A stretch of DNA of 64,000 bases from Planctomycetota bacterium. GTDB taxonomy: Bacteria > Planctomycetota > Planctomycetia > Pirellulales > Thermoguttaceae. Below the pieces are notes generated by a model. The model was not told the origin of the DNA. It saw only the letters and a list, made by a program, of their open reading frames with translations, and made no database searches. A program made the position numbers and the translations under genes. The stretch is from positions 20,203 through 84,202 of the forward strand of contig JAKPGL010000064.1 in the NCBI GenBank assembly GCA_029550925.1, written 5' to 3'. Below, in pieces: positions 44,672-52,874 of the stretch (position 1 is the first letter of the stretch; every line of letters begins with the position of its first letter).

Positions 44672-45102
44672 TGGTCTCTGGTACTCCCTTGGGAAAAAGT
44701 CTTATTCTCGATGACCTTCCCTCCCAGACCATACCCCTAAACGGTAAAAATGGAGGGCCAAAGGGAAGGCCGTGCATCTTCTGATGGTAGATCGCAAGTG
44801 GATTTTACCGGAAAAACTCCTATTTTGTTCTATTTTCCCCCAAAAATCAACCCAGAGGGCCTGGTCGAAAACCCGAGCTGCGATTTTTTAGGGTTCGGTA
44901 CAACCGCCTTTGGGGGGGCTCTTTCTCCTTTTACGTGGTACTTCGGGAACCTTACGTCTCGATTGCCCCTCGCTGGGACATGATTGGAGGGCCGGGGACA
45001 GGAAAACAGGCCCGGTCAAGGAGTTTGGGAAAGCATTCCCAACCTGCCCCAGAAAGATTCTGGGCGGGGGGAACCGTCCCCCCCTCCTTTGGTTCGCGGG
45101 CC
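44672..45102. other. intergenic region between prs and rplY with three hairpins
   Basis: 431 bases on the minus-strand path from prs to rplY. Three perfect stem-loops in a row near the prs end (listed separately). The rplY-proximal part has an AT-rich block at 44805-44850. No gene recognised. Confidence 0.5.
45025..45083. other. three consecutive stem-loops downstream of prs
   Basis: Perfect stems: TTGGGAA/TTCCCAA (45025-45042, 4-base loop), CCCAGAA/TTCTGGG (45048-45064, 3-base loop), and GGGGGG/CCCCCC (45066-45083, 6-base loop). They start 19 bases after the prs stop on the minus strand. Could be an attenuator or mRNA-processing site between prs and rplY. Confidence 0.6.
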
Positions 45103-46062
45103 TTACCCATGACCGCGGGGTTGGGGGAAAAGTTTGCTGACCGACTCGTTCCGGTGGATTCGTTTGACCGCTTCTCCTAAAAAAGAGGCCACGCTCAGCA
45201 CGGTGATCTTTGGCAAGCTCCGCTCCGGAGTTAAAGGGATTGTATTGGTAATCACCACTTCTTCGACCGGAGCTTGGGCCAACAGTTGCACCGCTTTGCC
45301 GCACAGCACCCCGTGCGTAGCGCCCAGGTAGATTTCTCTTGCCCCGGCTTCTTTGACCATGGCAGCCGCCCCGCTAATGGAACTGGCCGTGCTGATCATG
45401 TCGTCGAAGATGAAGGCTACCCGGCCTTCCACCGGCCCGCCGATCAGGTTGGCCTGCCGGGTGTTGCCGCCGGTTCGCCGTTTATCCACGATGGCCAGTC
45501 GGCCTCCCAGGTGGGCTTTGTGGGCCAACGCCCGCTTGATGCTCCCTTCATCCGGGCTGACCACCACAATATCCTCTTGAGAAAAACCCTTCTGCTCAAA
45601 ATACTGATCAATCACCGGCGCCGCATACAGATGATCCACCGGAATATCGAAAAACCCTTGAATCTGGGCGGCATGGAGGTCCATCGTCAGCACCCGATTG
45701 GCCCCCGCTCGGGTAATCAGGTTGGCCGCCAACTTGGCCGTGATCGGTACCCGGCCCTCGTCTTTCCGGTCTTGCCGGGCGTAGCCAAAATACGGAATCA
45801 CCGCCGTAACCCGTTCCGCACTGGCCCGCATAAAACAATCCAGCATGATCAGCAGTTCCATCAGGTTCTCATTGACCGGCGGGCAGGTCGGCTGCACGAT
45901 AAACACATCCCGGCCCCGCACGTCTTCTTCGATCTTGCAGGAAATTTCGCCGTCCGGATGGTTGCCGATCGTTACCTGCCCCAAAGGAATCCCCAAATAA
46001 TCCGCCATTTCCTGGGCCAATTTCGGGTTCGCCCGACCACTGAAAATCTTCAAATCGTTCAT
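45103..46062 (-). CDS. prs: ribose-phosphate pyrophosphokinase
   Basis: 319 residues, normal length. Makes PRPP from ribose 5-phosphate and ATP. DLKIFSGRANPKLAQEMADYLGIPLGQ at the N-terminus, GRDVFIVQPTCPPVNENLMELLIMLD near residue 50, ITAKLAANLITRAGANRVLTMDLHAAQIQGFFDIPVDHL (about 107-145) with the catalytic region, VVSPDEGSIKRA near 168 and RVAFIFDDMISTASSI (PRPP site) near 218. ATG 46060-46062. Heads the prs-rplY-pth series. Confidence 0.98.
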   Translation of the reverse strand: MNDLKIFSGRANPKLAQEMADYLGIPLGQVTIGNHPDGEISCKIEEDVRGRDVFIVQPTCPPVNENLMELLIMLDCFMRASAERVTAVIPYFGYARQDRKDEGRVPITAKLAANLITRAGANRVLTMDLHAAQIQGFFDIPVDHLYAAPVIDQYFEQKGFSQEDIVVVSPDEGSIKRALAHKAHLGGRLAIVDKRRTGGNTRQANLIGGPVEGRVAFIFDDMISTASSISGAAAMVKEAGAREIYLGATHGVLCGKAVQLLAQAPVEEVVITNTIPLTPERSLPKITVLSVASFLGEAVKRIHRNESVSKLFPQPRGHG

Positions 46063-46351
46063 AAACCCCCAATTCCTTCTTCGTTCAGGTAGGGTACGGA
46101 AACCTCATCTTCTCTCAGGGGAAAAAGAAATAGGCGTCCTCTCTCCTTTGCAAGAAGAGATCGCCTTTCTCTCATGAATCCCACGGAAAAAACCAAAACG
46201 CCCCTTTTTTCTCGGCTAGGGAAGGCCCATATTGTGTATGATAGCTAGCAGAAGCCTCTTTCGTCCACACCCCCATCCAACAGGTGGTGGGTATTTGCAT
46301 CCGAGAGGGGACAATAGTAACTTTCCTCCTCGCTGGGGGGGTGAAAAACCT

Positions 46352-47401
46352 ATGGCAGATATTTCTCTCCTGCGGATTTTAGACGCCTCGGCCAATCGAA
46401 CCCGCGAAGGGCTTCGGGTTCTGGAGGATTACGCCCGGTTTGTCTTGGACGATCCGTTTCTGACCCGGCAGATTAAGTCCCTCCGCCATCGGTTGACCGA
46501 GGCCCTGTCGGGCGTCGAACCATTTTCTCTTACTTCGGCCCGGGAGACCCAGCAGGATGTGGGCACAAGGCTCACCGAGCGTTCCGAAGCCGACCGCCAA
46601 ACCGCCGAAGATGTCCTGGCCGCTAATTTCCACCGGGTCCAAGAGGGCCTGCGAAGCCTCGAAGAATGGGGCAAGCTGCTGGGCGCCGACTTGGCCCAGA
46701 CCTTCAAACAACTCCGCTACCAGGTCTATACTCTCCAGCGAGCCTTGGAGATTACCCGTTGGAGCCAGCAACGGCTTGCCCAAGCCCGGCTGTATGTGTT
46801 AATCGACGGGGCCGCCAGCCTAGAAGAGTTTCAGCAAAAAGTCTCCTGTTTGGTCTCTGCCGGGGCGTCCGTCCTCCAACTGCGGGACAAACACCTCCCG
46901 GATCGGGAACTACTTAGCCGGGCGCGATTGCTCCGGCAATTGACCCACGGCACCCCCACCTTGTGCATCCTCAACGACCGGCCGGACCTGGCCCTGCTGG
47001 CCGACGCCGACGGCGTCCACTTAGGCCAAGACGACTTGCCGGTCAAAGAGGCCCGGCGGATTCTAGGCCCCGATCGGCTCATCGGCGTCTCCACCCATTC
47101 CCTCCAGCAGGCCGAGCAGGCGGTGCTGGACGGGGCCAACTATATCGGCGTCGGCCCCACCTTCCCTAGCTCGACCAAAGAGTTTACTCAGTTTCCGGGC
47201 CTGGAATTGCTCCGACAAGTGGCCGACTGCATTCGGCTGCCTGCCTTTGCTATCGGCGGCGTTACGCTAGAAAACCTCCCCCTGGTCTTGCAGACGGGTA
47301 TTCGCCGGGTGGCCGTTCTATCGGCCATTTGGCAGACCTCCGCCCCCGGCGAAGCCGCCCAACAGTTCTTGGCTTATCTGCACGAATGCACCCAATCCTG
47401 A
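46352..47401 (+). CDS. thiE: ThiD2-ThiE fusion, thiamine phosphate synthase
   Basis: 349 residues from ATG 46352. The C-terminal half (~145-345) is ThiE, which joins HMP-PP and THZ-P to thiamine phosphate: ASVLQLRDKHLPDRELL, CILNDRPDLALLADADGVHLGQDDLPV, LIGVSTHSLQQAEQAV, YIGVGPTFPSSTKEF, and AIGGVTLENL. The N-terminal ~140 residues are alpha-helical (LDASANRTREGLRVLEDYARFVLDD and VLAANFHRVQEGLRSLEEWGKL, two similar halves) and match the ThiD2 domain, reported as an HMP-P kinase unrelated to ThiD. So the protein may catalyse two consecutive steps. No TPP riboswitch motif seen in the 289 bases upstream. Confidence 0.93.
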   Translation: MADISLLRILDASANRTREGLRVLEDYARFVLDDPFLTRQIKSLRHRLTEALSGVEPFSLTSARETQQDVGTRLTERSEADRQTAEDVLAANFHRVQEGLRSLEEWGKLLGADLAQTFKQLRYQVYTLQRALEITRWSQQRLAQARLYVLIDGAASLEEFQQKVSCLVSAGASVLQLRDKHLPDRELLSRARLLRQLTHGTPTLCILNDRPDLALLADADGVHLGQDDLPVKEARRILGPDRLIGVSTHSLQQAEQAVLDGANYIGVGPTFPSSTKEFTQFPGLELLRQVADCIRLPAFAIGGVTLENLPLVLQTGIRRVAVLSAIWQTSAPGEAAQQFLAYLHECTQS

Positions 47402-47677
47402 CCTCCGCCGTCTGGAATGGGTTCCCCCCATATCTTTGCCGCCAATAATGTAGAGATTCTCTATGGTACAAATGCTAAGAGACGCCTGGGGGGAGGGAAA
47501 ACTATTCGCCGCTGCATTCGGCGGAAGAAGAAATAGAAAGAGTAGAAACTGTTTCCAAACCCTGCAAGGATGGCGAGGTTTTTCTCATGTACCGGGTTGG
47601 AAACCGTCTGCTCTCAATATGTTTTCCCCAATGTTTTCCCAAAACATGAGAGGCCTAGAAAAGCCCAAACACCAAAG
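47402..47677. other. intergenic region between thiE and tRNA-Ser
   Basis: 276 bases with nothing recognised except short T-rich stretches. A frame over 47463-47837 crosses the tRNA and is not a gene. Confidence 0.4.
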
Positions 47678-47760
47678 CGGAGGGCAAGGGATTCGAACCC
47701 TCAACCGGCAAAGCCGGCACCTGATTTCGAGTCAGGCTGCTAACCATTCGCGTACCCTCC
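47678..47760 (-). tRNA. tRNA-Ser, anticodon CGA
   Basis: Folds as a class II tRNA. Acceptor GGAGGGT pairs with GCCCTCC at the 3' end, discriminator G. The anticodon stem CCTGA/TCAGG encloses CTCGAAA, anticodon CGA (plus-strand 47727-47729). The long variable arm GTGCCGGCTTTGCCGG-type hairpin and the T loop GGTTCGAATCCC are clear. 83 bases, CCA not encoded. Reads UCG codons. Confidence 0.95.
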
Positions 47761-47833
47761 CAATAACCCCTCCCAAGGGGAGAGAAGCAATTCTCTACAC
47801 ACTATCATATCTTTTATCTTTCCCCTTTACCAA

Positions 47834-48013
47834 TTAGCCGAATGCAGTACCTTAGTCACTGCCGCGAAAGCACCCAATCTAGGCTTTTTGCAGCCTCTAC
47901 TTGGGAGGAATAACAACGTAGCCGCCTCATCGAACCCTGGATTCCCGCTAGAGCGGCAGTGACAATGCCGGGCAAATTTCGTCCTAAAATAAGCCTCCTT
48001 TGCATTCGGCTAA
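47834..48013. repeat. 180-base element with perfect inverted ends
   Basis: TTAGCCGAATGCA (47834-47846) is exactly complementary to TGCATTCGGCTAA (48001-48013). A second nested inverted pair, GTCACTGCCGC (47855-47865) and GCGGCAGTGAC (47953-47963), lies inside. The right ~100 bases (47922-48021, minus sense) match 19098-19198. Structure resembles a miniature inverted-repeat element; no transposase seen and no obvious target duplication. Confidence 0.8.
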
Positions 48014-48533
48014 AAAGTTACCCCCAAATCTTATTTTGCCTTTTTCTTTGATTTCGGCAAGCTCCCCGCATTTAGGATACCGGGGTTCCCCCAGAACTTG
48101 AATAAGGGCCGGTTAGGGAGGTATCTCGTACCTTGTAGGGCAGGACGAAGAGGTTAGGATTCCTCCCCCGATTTGAGGGATTGCGGGGGAACCTGAACGT
48201 CCGAAGGAGCGGAAAATCATTCTAGAAAATGACTGTTCCTCCCTCTTTAAGCCTCTGCAGATTTTAGTTTTCGGCGGAAATTTTTTAATTATTTTTTCTA
48301 TTTTGTGTAGATTACCATTTTCCGATTGTCCAAGGGTCCAAAATGCTCCGCCCTCTCACCATCCACCAATTCCTATTTTACAAAGTGCAAAATGCACGGC
48401 CAAGAAATCTTTCCTTATTAAATCCGATCTGGTTTTCTGGGCTAGACTTCCGCTATAATCCCGTCCCATTTTCCTGCCCTGTTGGGAGCATCGCTAGTAT
48501 TTTGGACAATCTCACCTAGGGCTTGGGTATATT
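48014..48533. other. AT-rich intergenic region upstream of the giant secreted protein
   Basis: 520 bases. A strongly A/T-rich block spans about 48255-48330. GTGCAAAATGCAC at 48385-48397 is a palindrome (possible operator). TATAAT occurs at 48455-48460 without a good -35 box. No gene recognised. Confidence 0.45.
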
Positions 48534-51500
48534 ATGCTCGGACAAGGAAGTCCGAAAAACCGGGTTCGTTGGGTATCGCTTTTATGGTGGACTGCCATTG
48601 GCCTTCTTTGGGGAGGCGGTGGAAGGGTATCTCTATGGGGTGAAGAAGCTCCTGTTGGAGCCCCCCCTTCTCAAGAGAAAACTGCCCTCGAAAAAGGCCC
48701 GGAGAAAGTTTGCCTTCGGATTGCCTGGGGTGGTGGACCCGAACAAATCTGGACAGGCCGGATTTGGGTTCAACCCGGCGCCGTGTCCGATCCACAGCCG
48801 TTGGGCTTGGAGACGGATGAACCCGGATCGTTTTGGATTGAGCAAGGCCAATTGCATCTGGCTGGCCGAAGTGCTCGAAGTTTCGACGGGGTCGATCTTT
48901 GGGTGGAAGCCCGGCCGGAAGCTCATTTGAAGATCGACGTGAAACCAGCCAGCGGTCCTGCAAAGGTCGGTCCTTCTGGGCCGACGCCGTTGGAGATTCC
49001 CTTAAGTCGGCTCTTTGCCGAAGATTTTTCTGCGGAATTGGACTCCCAAGGCACTCGGATTTTAGTTCGGCGTAGTCCGGGCGATATGCTGCGGGTAGTT
49101 CTGCCGGAAGAGATTGCGGTTTTCTCCCCCGGCCAAACGGCATCCATTCAGATTCAACCCTATCGGCTGCCCCTCTCACCGGACACTCCGGTAGAAATGG
49201 GGATTCAGTTGACGCGGAGCGGATCTTCCGAGGTGTTGTGGAGTGCTCGGAAGGAGTTGCGGGCCGGAGACACAGAACCGATTCGCCTCGAAGTCCCTCT
49301 AGGGACACAAGAAGGGGTGTATGAGGTGGGCATTCGAGTAACAGGGCCAGGGGGGCCTAGCTGGGCGTTGCCGTTGCGGGGACCGTTGGGTTGGAGAAGC
49401 CCGATTGTCGAGAGGCGGATTCAGTTGGCAGTGATTAGTTCCCAACGGGCGGAAAGCAGAGGGCAAGAGGCTGGTGTGTTTTCGGTGGTGGCGGAGATCG
49501 ACCCGGCCAATCCGAAGTGGTTTGAGCGGTTTGCCAAGTTGCCCGTTCTACCTGGATTGCCCAGATTGTGGCGGGGACCGTTGGGCAACGGTCGGCAAGA
49601 TTCCTGGCCGCATCCTCTGGGTACCTTGTGCCGACTCCAACCGAATCCCAGCCCGGAGGATGTCAGTTGGGAAGCCTACAGTCTGCCGATCGATCGGCCC
49701 GGCAAACCCCATCTTTTGGAAATTCGCTATCCGAGCGATCAGCCGCAAACGTTGGCGATCCGGATCGTCGAACCCAATAGCGCCGGCGTGGTAGCGCCGA
49801 TTGGTCCCGAAAGCGGGATCCAATTAAGCGAAGAGGTCGTCTCCGACGGGTCGCCGCCCCGCTGGTTGGAACATCGAATGATCTTTTGGCCGCAAACCCG
49901 TACCCCTATGGTACTGATCGCCAATTGCCGGACAGATACCCCGGCATTGTACGGACGGATTCGGGTCTTGGCCGGGCCGGAGCGTTTACCGCCCGCCTCG
50001 GGAGGGCCGATATCCGCCCCAGGTCGAAGGTACTATGCCTACCTACACCGGCCTTTGTTTGCCAGGACGTTTGGTGCGCCCGAATCGGCCGATTCGCCGC
50101 CCGAGCGCGGCCTGGACGATTGGAGCACCTTTTATGTGGGCGGAGTCCGACTGGTAGAAGCCCTCCGGTACGGCGGATATGATGGGGCGACGATTCCGGC
50201 GTTGTGCGACGGAAGCGCGTTGTATCCAAGCCGACTCCTCCAATCCACTCCCAGGTACGATACGGGCCTTTTGCTAGAGACTGGCCTGGACCCGGTGCGA
50301 AAAGATGTCTTGGAGATGTTGTTTCGGCTGTTCGACCGGGAGGGGCTTACCCTGATCCCGATGCTGGAGTTTGTCTCGCCGCTGCCGGCGTTGGAGGCGC
50401 GATGTCGGGAGGAGGATTCCGCGGGGACCGGTCTGCGATGGATCGGCCCGGAAGGAAAAGCATGGAGCGATCAGTATCCCTCCCATGCAGGCCGGGCGCC
50501 CTATTACAACCTGCTCAACCCTGAAGTCCAGCAGGCGATGCTCGAGGTGATCCAGGAAGTGGTGACCCGGTATCGGAATCATCCGGCGATGGGGGGCTTG
50601 GCCTTGCATCTTTCCGGTTGGGGATACGCCCAACTGCTTGGCCCGCAGTGGGGCATGGATGATCAGACCATTGCCCAATTCCAACGGGACACCGGCCTGG
50701 AGTTGCCGGGCGCAGGGGCCAACCGGTTTGCGGAACGGGCCAAACTGCTGACCGGACCGCATCGGCAGAAATGGCTCCAATGGCGGGCGGGTCAACTCTC
50801 GAAGTTCTATCAGAAGGTGGATCGGCTGGTAAAAAGCGTCCGGCCCGAGGCCCGACTGTACCTTTTAGGGGCGGATTTGCTGGCCGGTCCGCATTGGGAG
50901 ACGGAACTTCGGCCCGTAGTGGGCCGACGCGGTTCCGCAGCCGAGCTTCTGCTCCAGGCAGGATTGGACTTGCAACACTACCAACATCCGGATGGGCCGT
51001 TTTTGATCCGTCCGGAACCGTTCGCTTCCGCCGGACTTCGCGGCCGACAACCCCTGTACGCCGAATGGGCCCAACTGGCCGAGGCCGATCAGGCCTTTGC
51101 CGCTATGCCCCAACCGGGAAGCCTTTTTGTTCACCATCCGGAAAAAATCTTCCTCCCTTCGTTTGACCAACGCAGCCCGTTCCGTTCGCCCCAGTTGACC
51201 TTATGGCCGCAGCCGACGCCCGGCGATCGGCAAAATCGCCGTCGCTTCGTCCGGAGCCTGGCCGGCTTGGATAGCAGCGTGTTTTTCGACGGCGGATGGT
51301 TCTTCCCCCTGGGAGGCCAGGAGAGTTTGCAGGACCTGATGGCGAGCTATCGTCGGTTGCCGGCGGTGCGGTTCCAGCAGCTTTCGGAACCTCCCTCCGA
51401 GCAGCAGTCCGCGTTCCAGCCGGCGGTGATTCGGTATGCGTATCACGAGAACTACACATATATTTATATATTGAACCCGACCGCCCTCCCCCTCCTGGCG

Positions 51501-52511
51501 CGGGTCCACTTGGAAGGCGTCCCCTCCGGCCGACTCGAAGAACTCAGCGGACGCCGACCGCTGCGTCCGCTGGTCATGGGCCAGGCTGGCTATATCTGGA
51601 TGGTCGATTTAGAGGCGTACGATTTTTTAGCGGTTCGGATGGCCGGGGCAAAAGTTCGACCGGTGCAGGCGGAAGTTCGGACGCCGTCGGCCGTCGTCTC
51701 CAGCCTGGAGGAGCGCCTCCGCACTTTAAGCAATCGGGCGGCCATGTTGCGGAATCCGCCGGCCTGGAACGTGCTGGGCAATCCCGGGTTTGAACAACCG
51801 CCGGCGGCCGACGGCGTCATCCCGGCGTGGTTCATCAGCCGGCATCCCCAAACCAACATCCGTTTGGAAAACCGAGGCGCCCATCAGGGGAATCGGTGCG
51901 TGCGTTTGGCCAGCGAAGGACCGATCGCCTGCCTAGTAAGCCAACCGTTTCCCGCCCCACCGACCGGACGCTTTTCGATAATGGTTTGGCTTCGGACCGC
52001 CGACGTCCGACGCCAACCGCCGCTCCGCTTGGCCGTCGAATGGGAACAAAACGGACGCCAATACCGATACGCCCCGTTGGGCGCTTCGGCCGACGATCCG
52101 CAGACGGTCCCCTTGACCGCCGAGTGGGTCCCCTATGTGTTTCAAGTCTATGATCTTCCTTTAGACGGAGCGGCGCCCATGCGGGTCCGATTCGACTTGA
52201 TGGGCGCGGGCGAGGTCTGGATCGACGATGTGCAAATCTCCGGGCTTGCTTTTAGCCGAGACGAATTGATCGAACTCTCGAAACTCCTGACCGTGGCCAG
52301 CGCTAAACTGGAGCGCGGCCAATTGGGCGATTGTATCCGGATTTTGGAAGGATATTGGCCTCGGTTTTTGCAGACCTATGTGGGCGATAGCCCGGAGAGT
52401 CTGACTCGCCGCCCGCCGCCGCCTTCCCCCGCCGCATCGGGCGAGGCGGAACGTTCGTCGAACGTGATGGACCGACTCAAAAACTTTCTGCCCCGCCCCC
52501 TGCGATTCTAA
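48534..52511 (+). CDS. very large secreted protein with glycosidase-like (TIM-barrel) core
   Basis: 1325 residues. Signal peptide (WVSLLWWTAIGLLWGGGGRVSLWG, ~13-36). N-terminal ~500 residues are beta-rich. A region from about 530 to 930 looks like a (beta/alpha)8 barrel: DDWSTFYVGGVRLVEALRYGGYDGATIPALCDGSALYPSR, LTLIPMLEFVSPLPALEARCREED, YYNLLNPEVQQAMLEVIQEVVTRYRNHPAMGGLALHLSGWGY. These resemble glycoside-hydrolase-like family 10 proteins. The C-terminus (~1095-1260) has a carbohydrate-binding-like jelly roll (NPGFEQPPAADGVIPAWFISR...VWIDDVQISGLAF). Catalytic residues not identified. Codon use and composition fit the neighbours. ATG 48534 lacks a Shine-Dalgarno box. Confidence 0.8.
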   Translation: MLGQGSPKNRVRWVSLLWWTAIGLLWGGGGRVSLWGEEAPVGAPPSQEKTALEKGPEKVCLRIAWGGGPEQIWTGRIWVQPGAVSDPQPLGLETDEPGSFWIEQGQLHLAGRSARSFDGVDLWVEARPEAHLKIDVKPASGPAKVGPSGPTPLEIPLSRLFAEDFSAELDSQGTRILVRRSPGDMLRVVLPEEIAVFSPGQTASIQIQPYRLPLSPDTPVEMGIQLTRSGSSEVLWSARKELRAGDTEPIRLEVPLGTQEGVYEVGIRVTGPGGPSWALPLRGPLGWRSPIVERRIQLAVISSQRAESRGQEAGVFSVVAEIDPANPKWFERFAKLPVLPGLPRLWRGPLGNGRQDSWPHPLGTLCRLQPNPSPEDVSWEAYSLPIDRPGKPHLLEIRYPSDQPQTLAIRIVEPNSAGVVAPIGPESGIQLSEEVVSDGSPPRWLEHRMIFWPQTRTPMVLIANCRTDTPALYGRIRVLAGPERLPPASGGPISAPGRRYYAYLHRPLFARTFGAPESADSPPERGLDDWSTFYVGGVRLVEALRYGGYDGATIPALCDGSALYPSRLLQSTPRYDTGLLLETGLDPVRKDVLEMLFRLFDREGLTLIPMLEFVSPLPALEARCREEDSAGTGLRWIGPEGKAWSDQYPSHAGRAPYYNLLNPEVQQAMLEVIQEVVTRYRNHPAMGGLALHLSGWGYAQLLGPQWGMDDQTIAQFQRDTGLELPGAGANRFAERAKLLTGPHRQKWLQWRAGQLSKFYQKVDRLVKSVRPEARLYLLGADLLAGPHWETELRPVVGRRGSAAELLLQAGLDLQHYQHPDGPFLIRPEPFASAGLRGRQPLYAEWAQLAEADQAFAAMPQPGSLFVHHPEKIFLPSFDQRSPFRSPQLTLWPQPTPGDRQNRRRFVRSLAGLDSSVFFDGGWFFPLGGQESLQDLMASYRRLPAVRFQQLSEPPSEQQSAFQPAVIRYAYHENYTYIYILNPTALPLLARVHLEGVPSGRLEELSGRRPLRPLVMGQAGYIWMVDLEAYDFLAVRMAGAKVRPVQAEVRTPSAVVSSLEERLRTLSNRAAMLRNPPAWNVLGNPGFEQPPAADGVIPAWFISRHPQTNIRLENRGAHQGNRCVRLASEGPIACLVSQPFPAPPTGRFSIMVWLRTADVRRQPPLRLAVEWEQNGRQYRYAPLGASADDPQTVPLTAEWVPYVFQVYDLPLDGAAPMRVRFDLMGAGEVWIDDVQISGLAFSRDELIELSKLLTVASAKLERGQLGDCIRILEGYWPRFLQTYVGDSPESLTRRPPPPSPAASGEAERSSNVMDRLKNFLPRPLRF

Positions 52512-52874
52512 CAGCCCTTCCTGCAAAGACCTCATTCCTCCAGAAGAGGAAGTCCGCGGGCTGCTTGTCCTCTTGGATTTGGAAAGACGTCTGTCGGAGG
52601 CTGCTTCGAGTGTACTATTCCAGGAAGGCTGAAAAAAACCATATTTTACAGGGTTCTTCGTCGCTCGGCCTATGCCATTACCAACGCCGTCTCAACACCG
52701 GGGGGCCATGGCGCCGGCTGCTGAAGAATCTGGAAACGAGAAGTCGGTATATATACAAATAATCACATAAAGGGGCCTTCCTTTTTCGATTTTTCGGTGC
52801 TTCTCTTGTCGAAATAGGAGAGAAAAGGGAAAATAGAGGTTCTTTCGCGCGGTAAAACAGTTAGGAGAGAATGG
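52512..52874. other. intergenic region upstream of the MATE gene
   Basis: 363 bases. One small hairpin just after the giant gene (TTCCTC-CAGAA-GAGGAA, about 52535-52551) could help termination. An AT-rich block at 52745-52810 is a probable promoter area. No gene recognised. Confidence 0.4.

Noticed and set aside
46063..46351. possible TPP riboswitch before the thiE fusion
   Set aside because: Neither CTGAGA nor ACCTGA-type core sequences are present.
47463..47837. 124-residue open frame
   Set aside because: Runs through the tRNA-Ser gene on the opposite strand.
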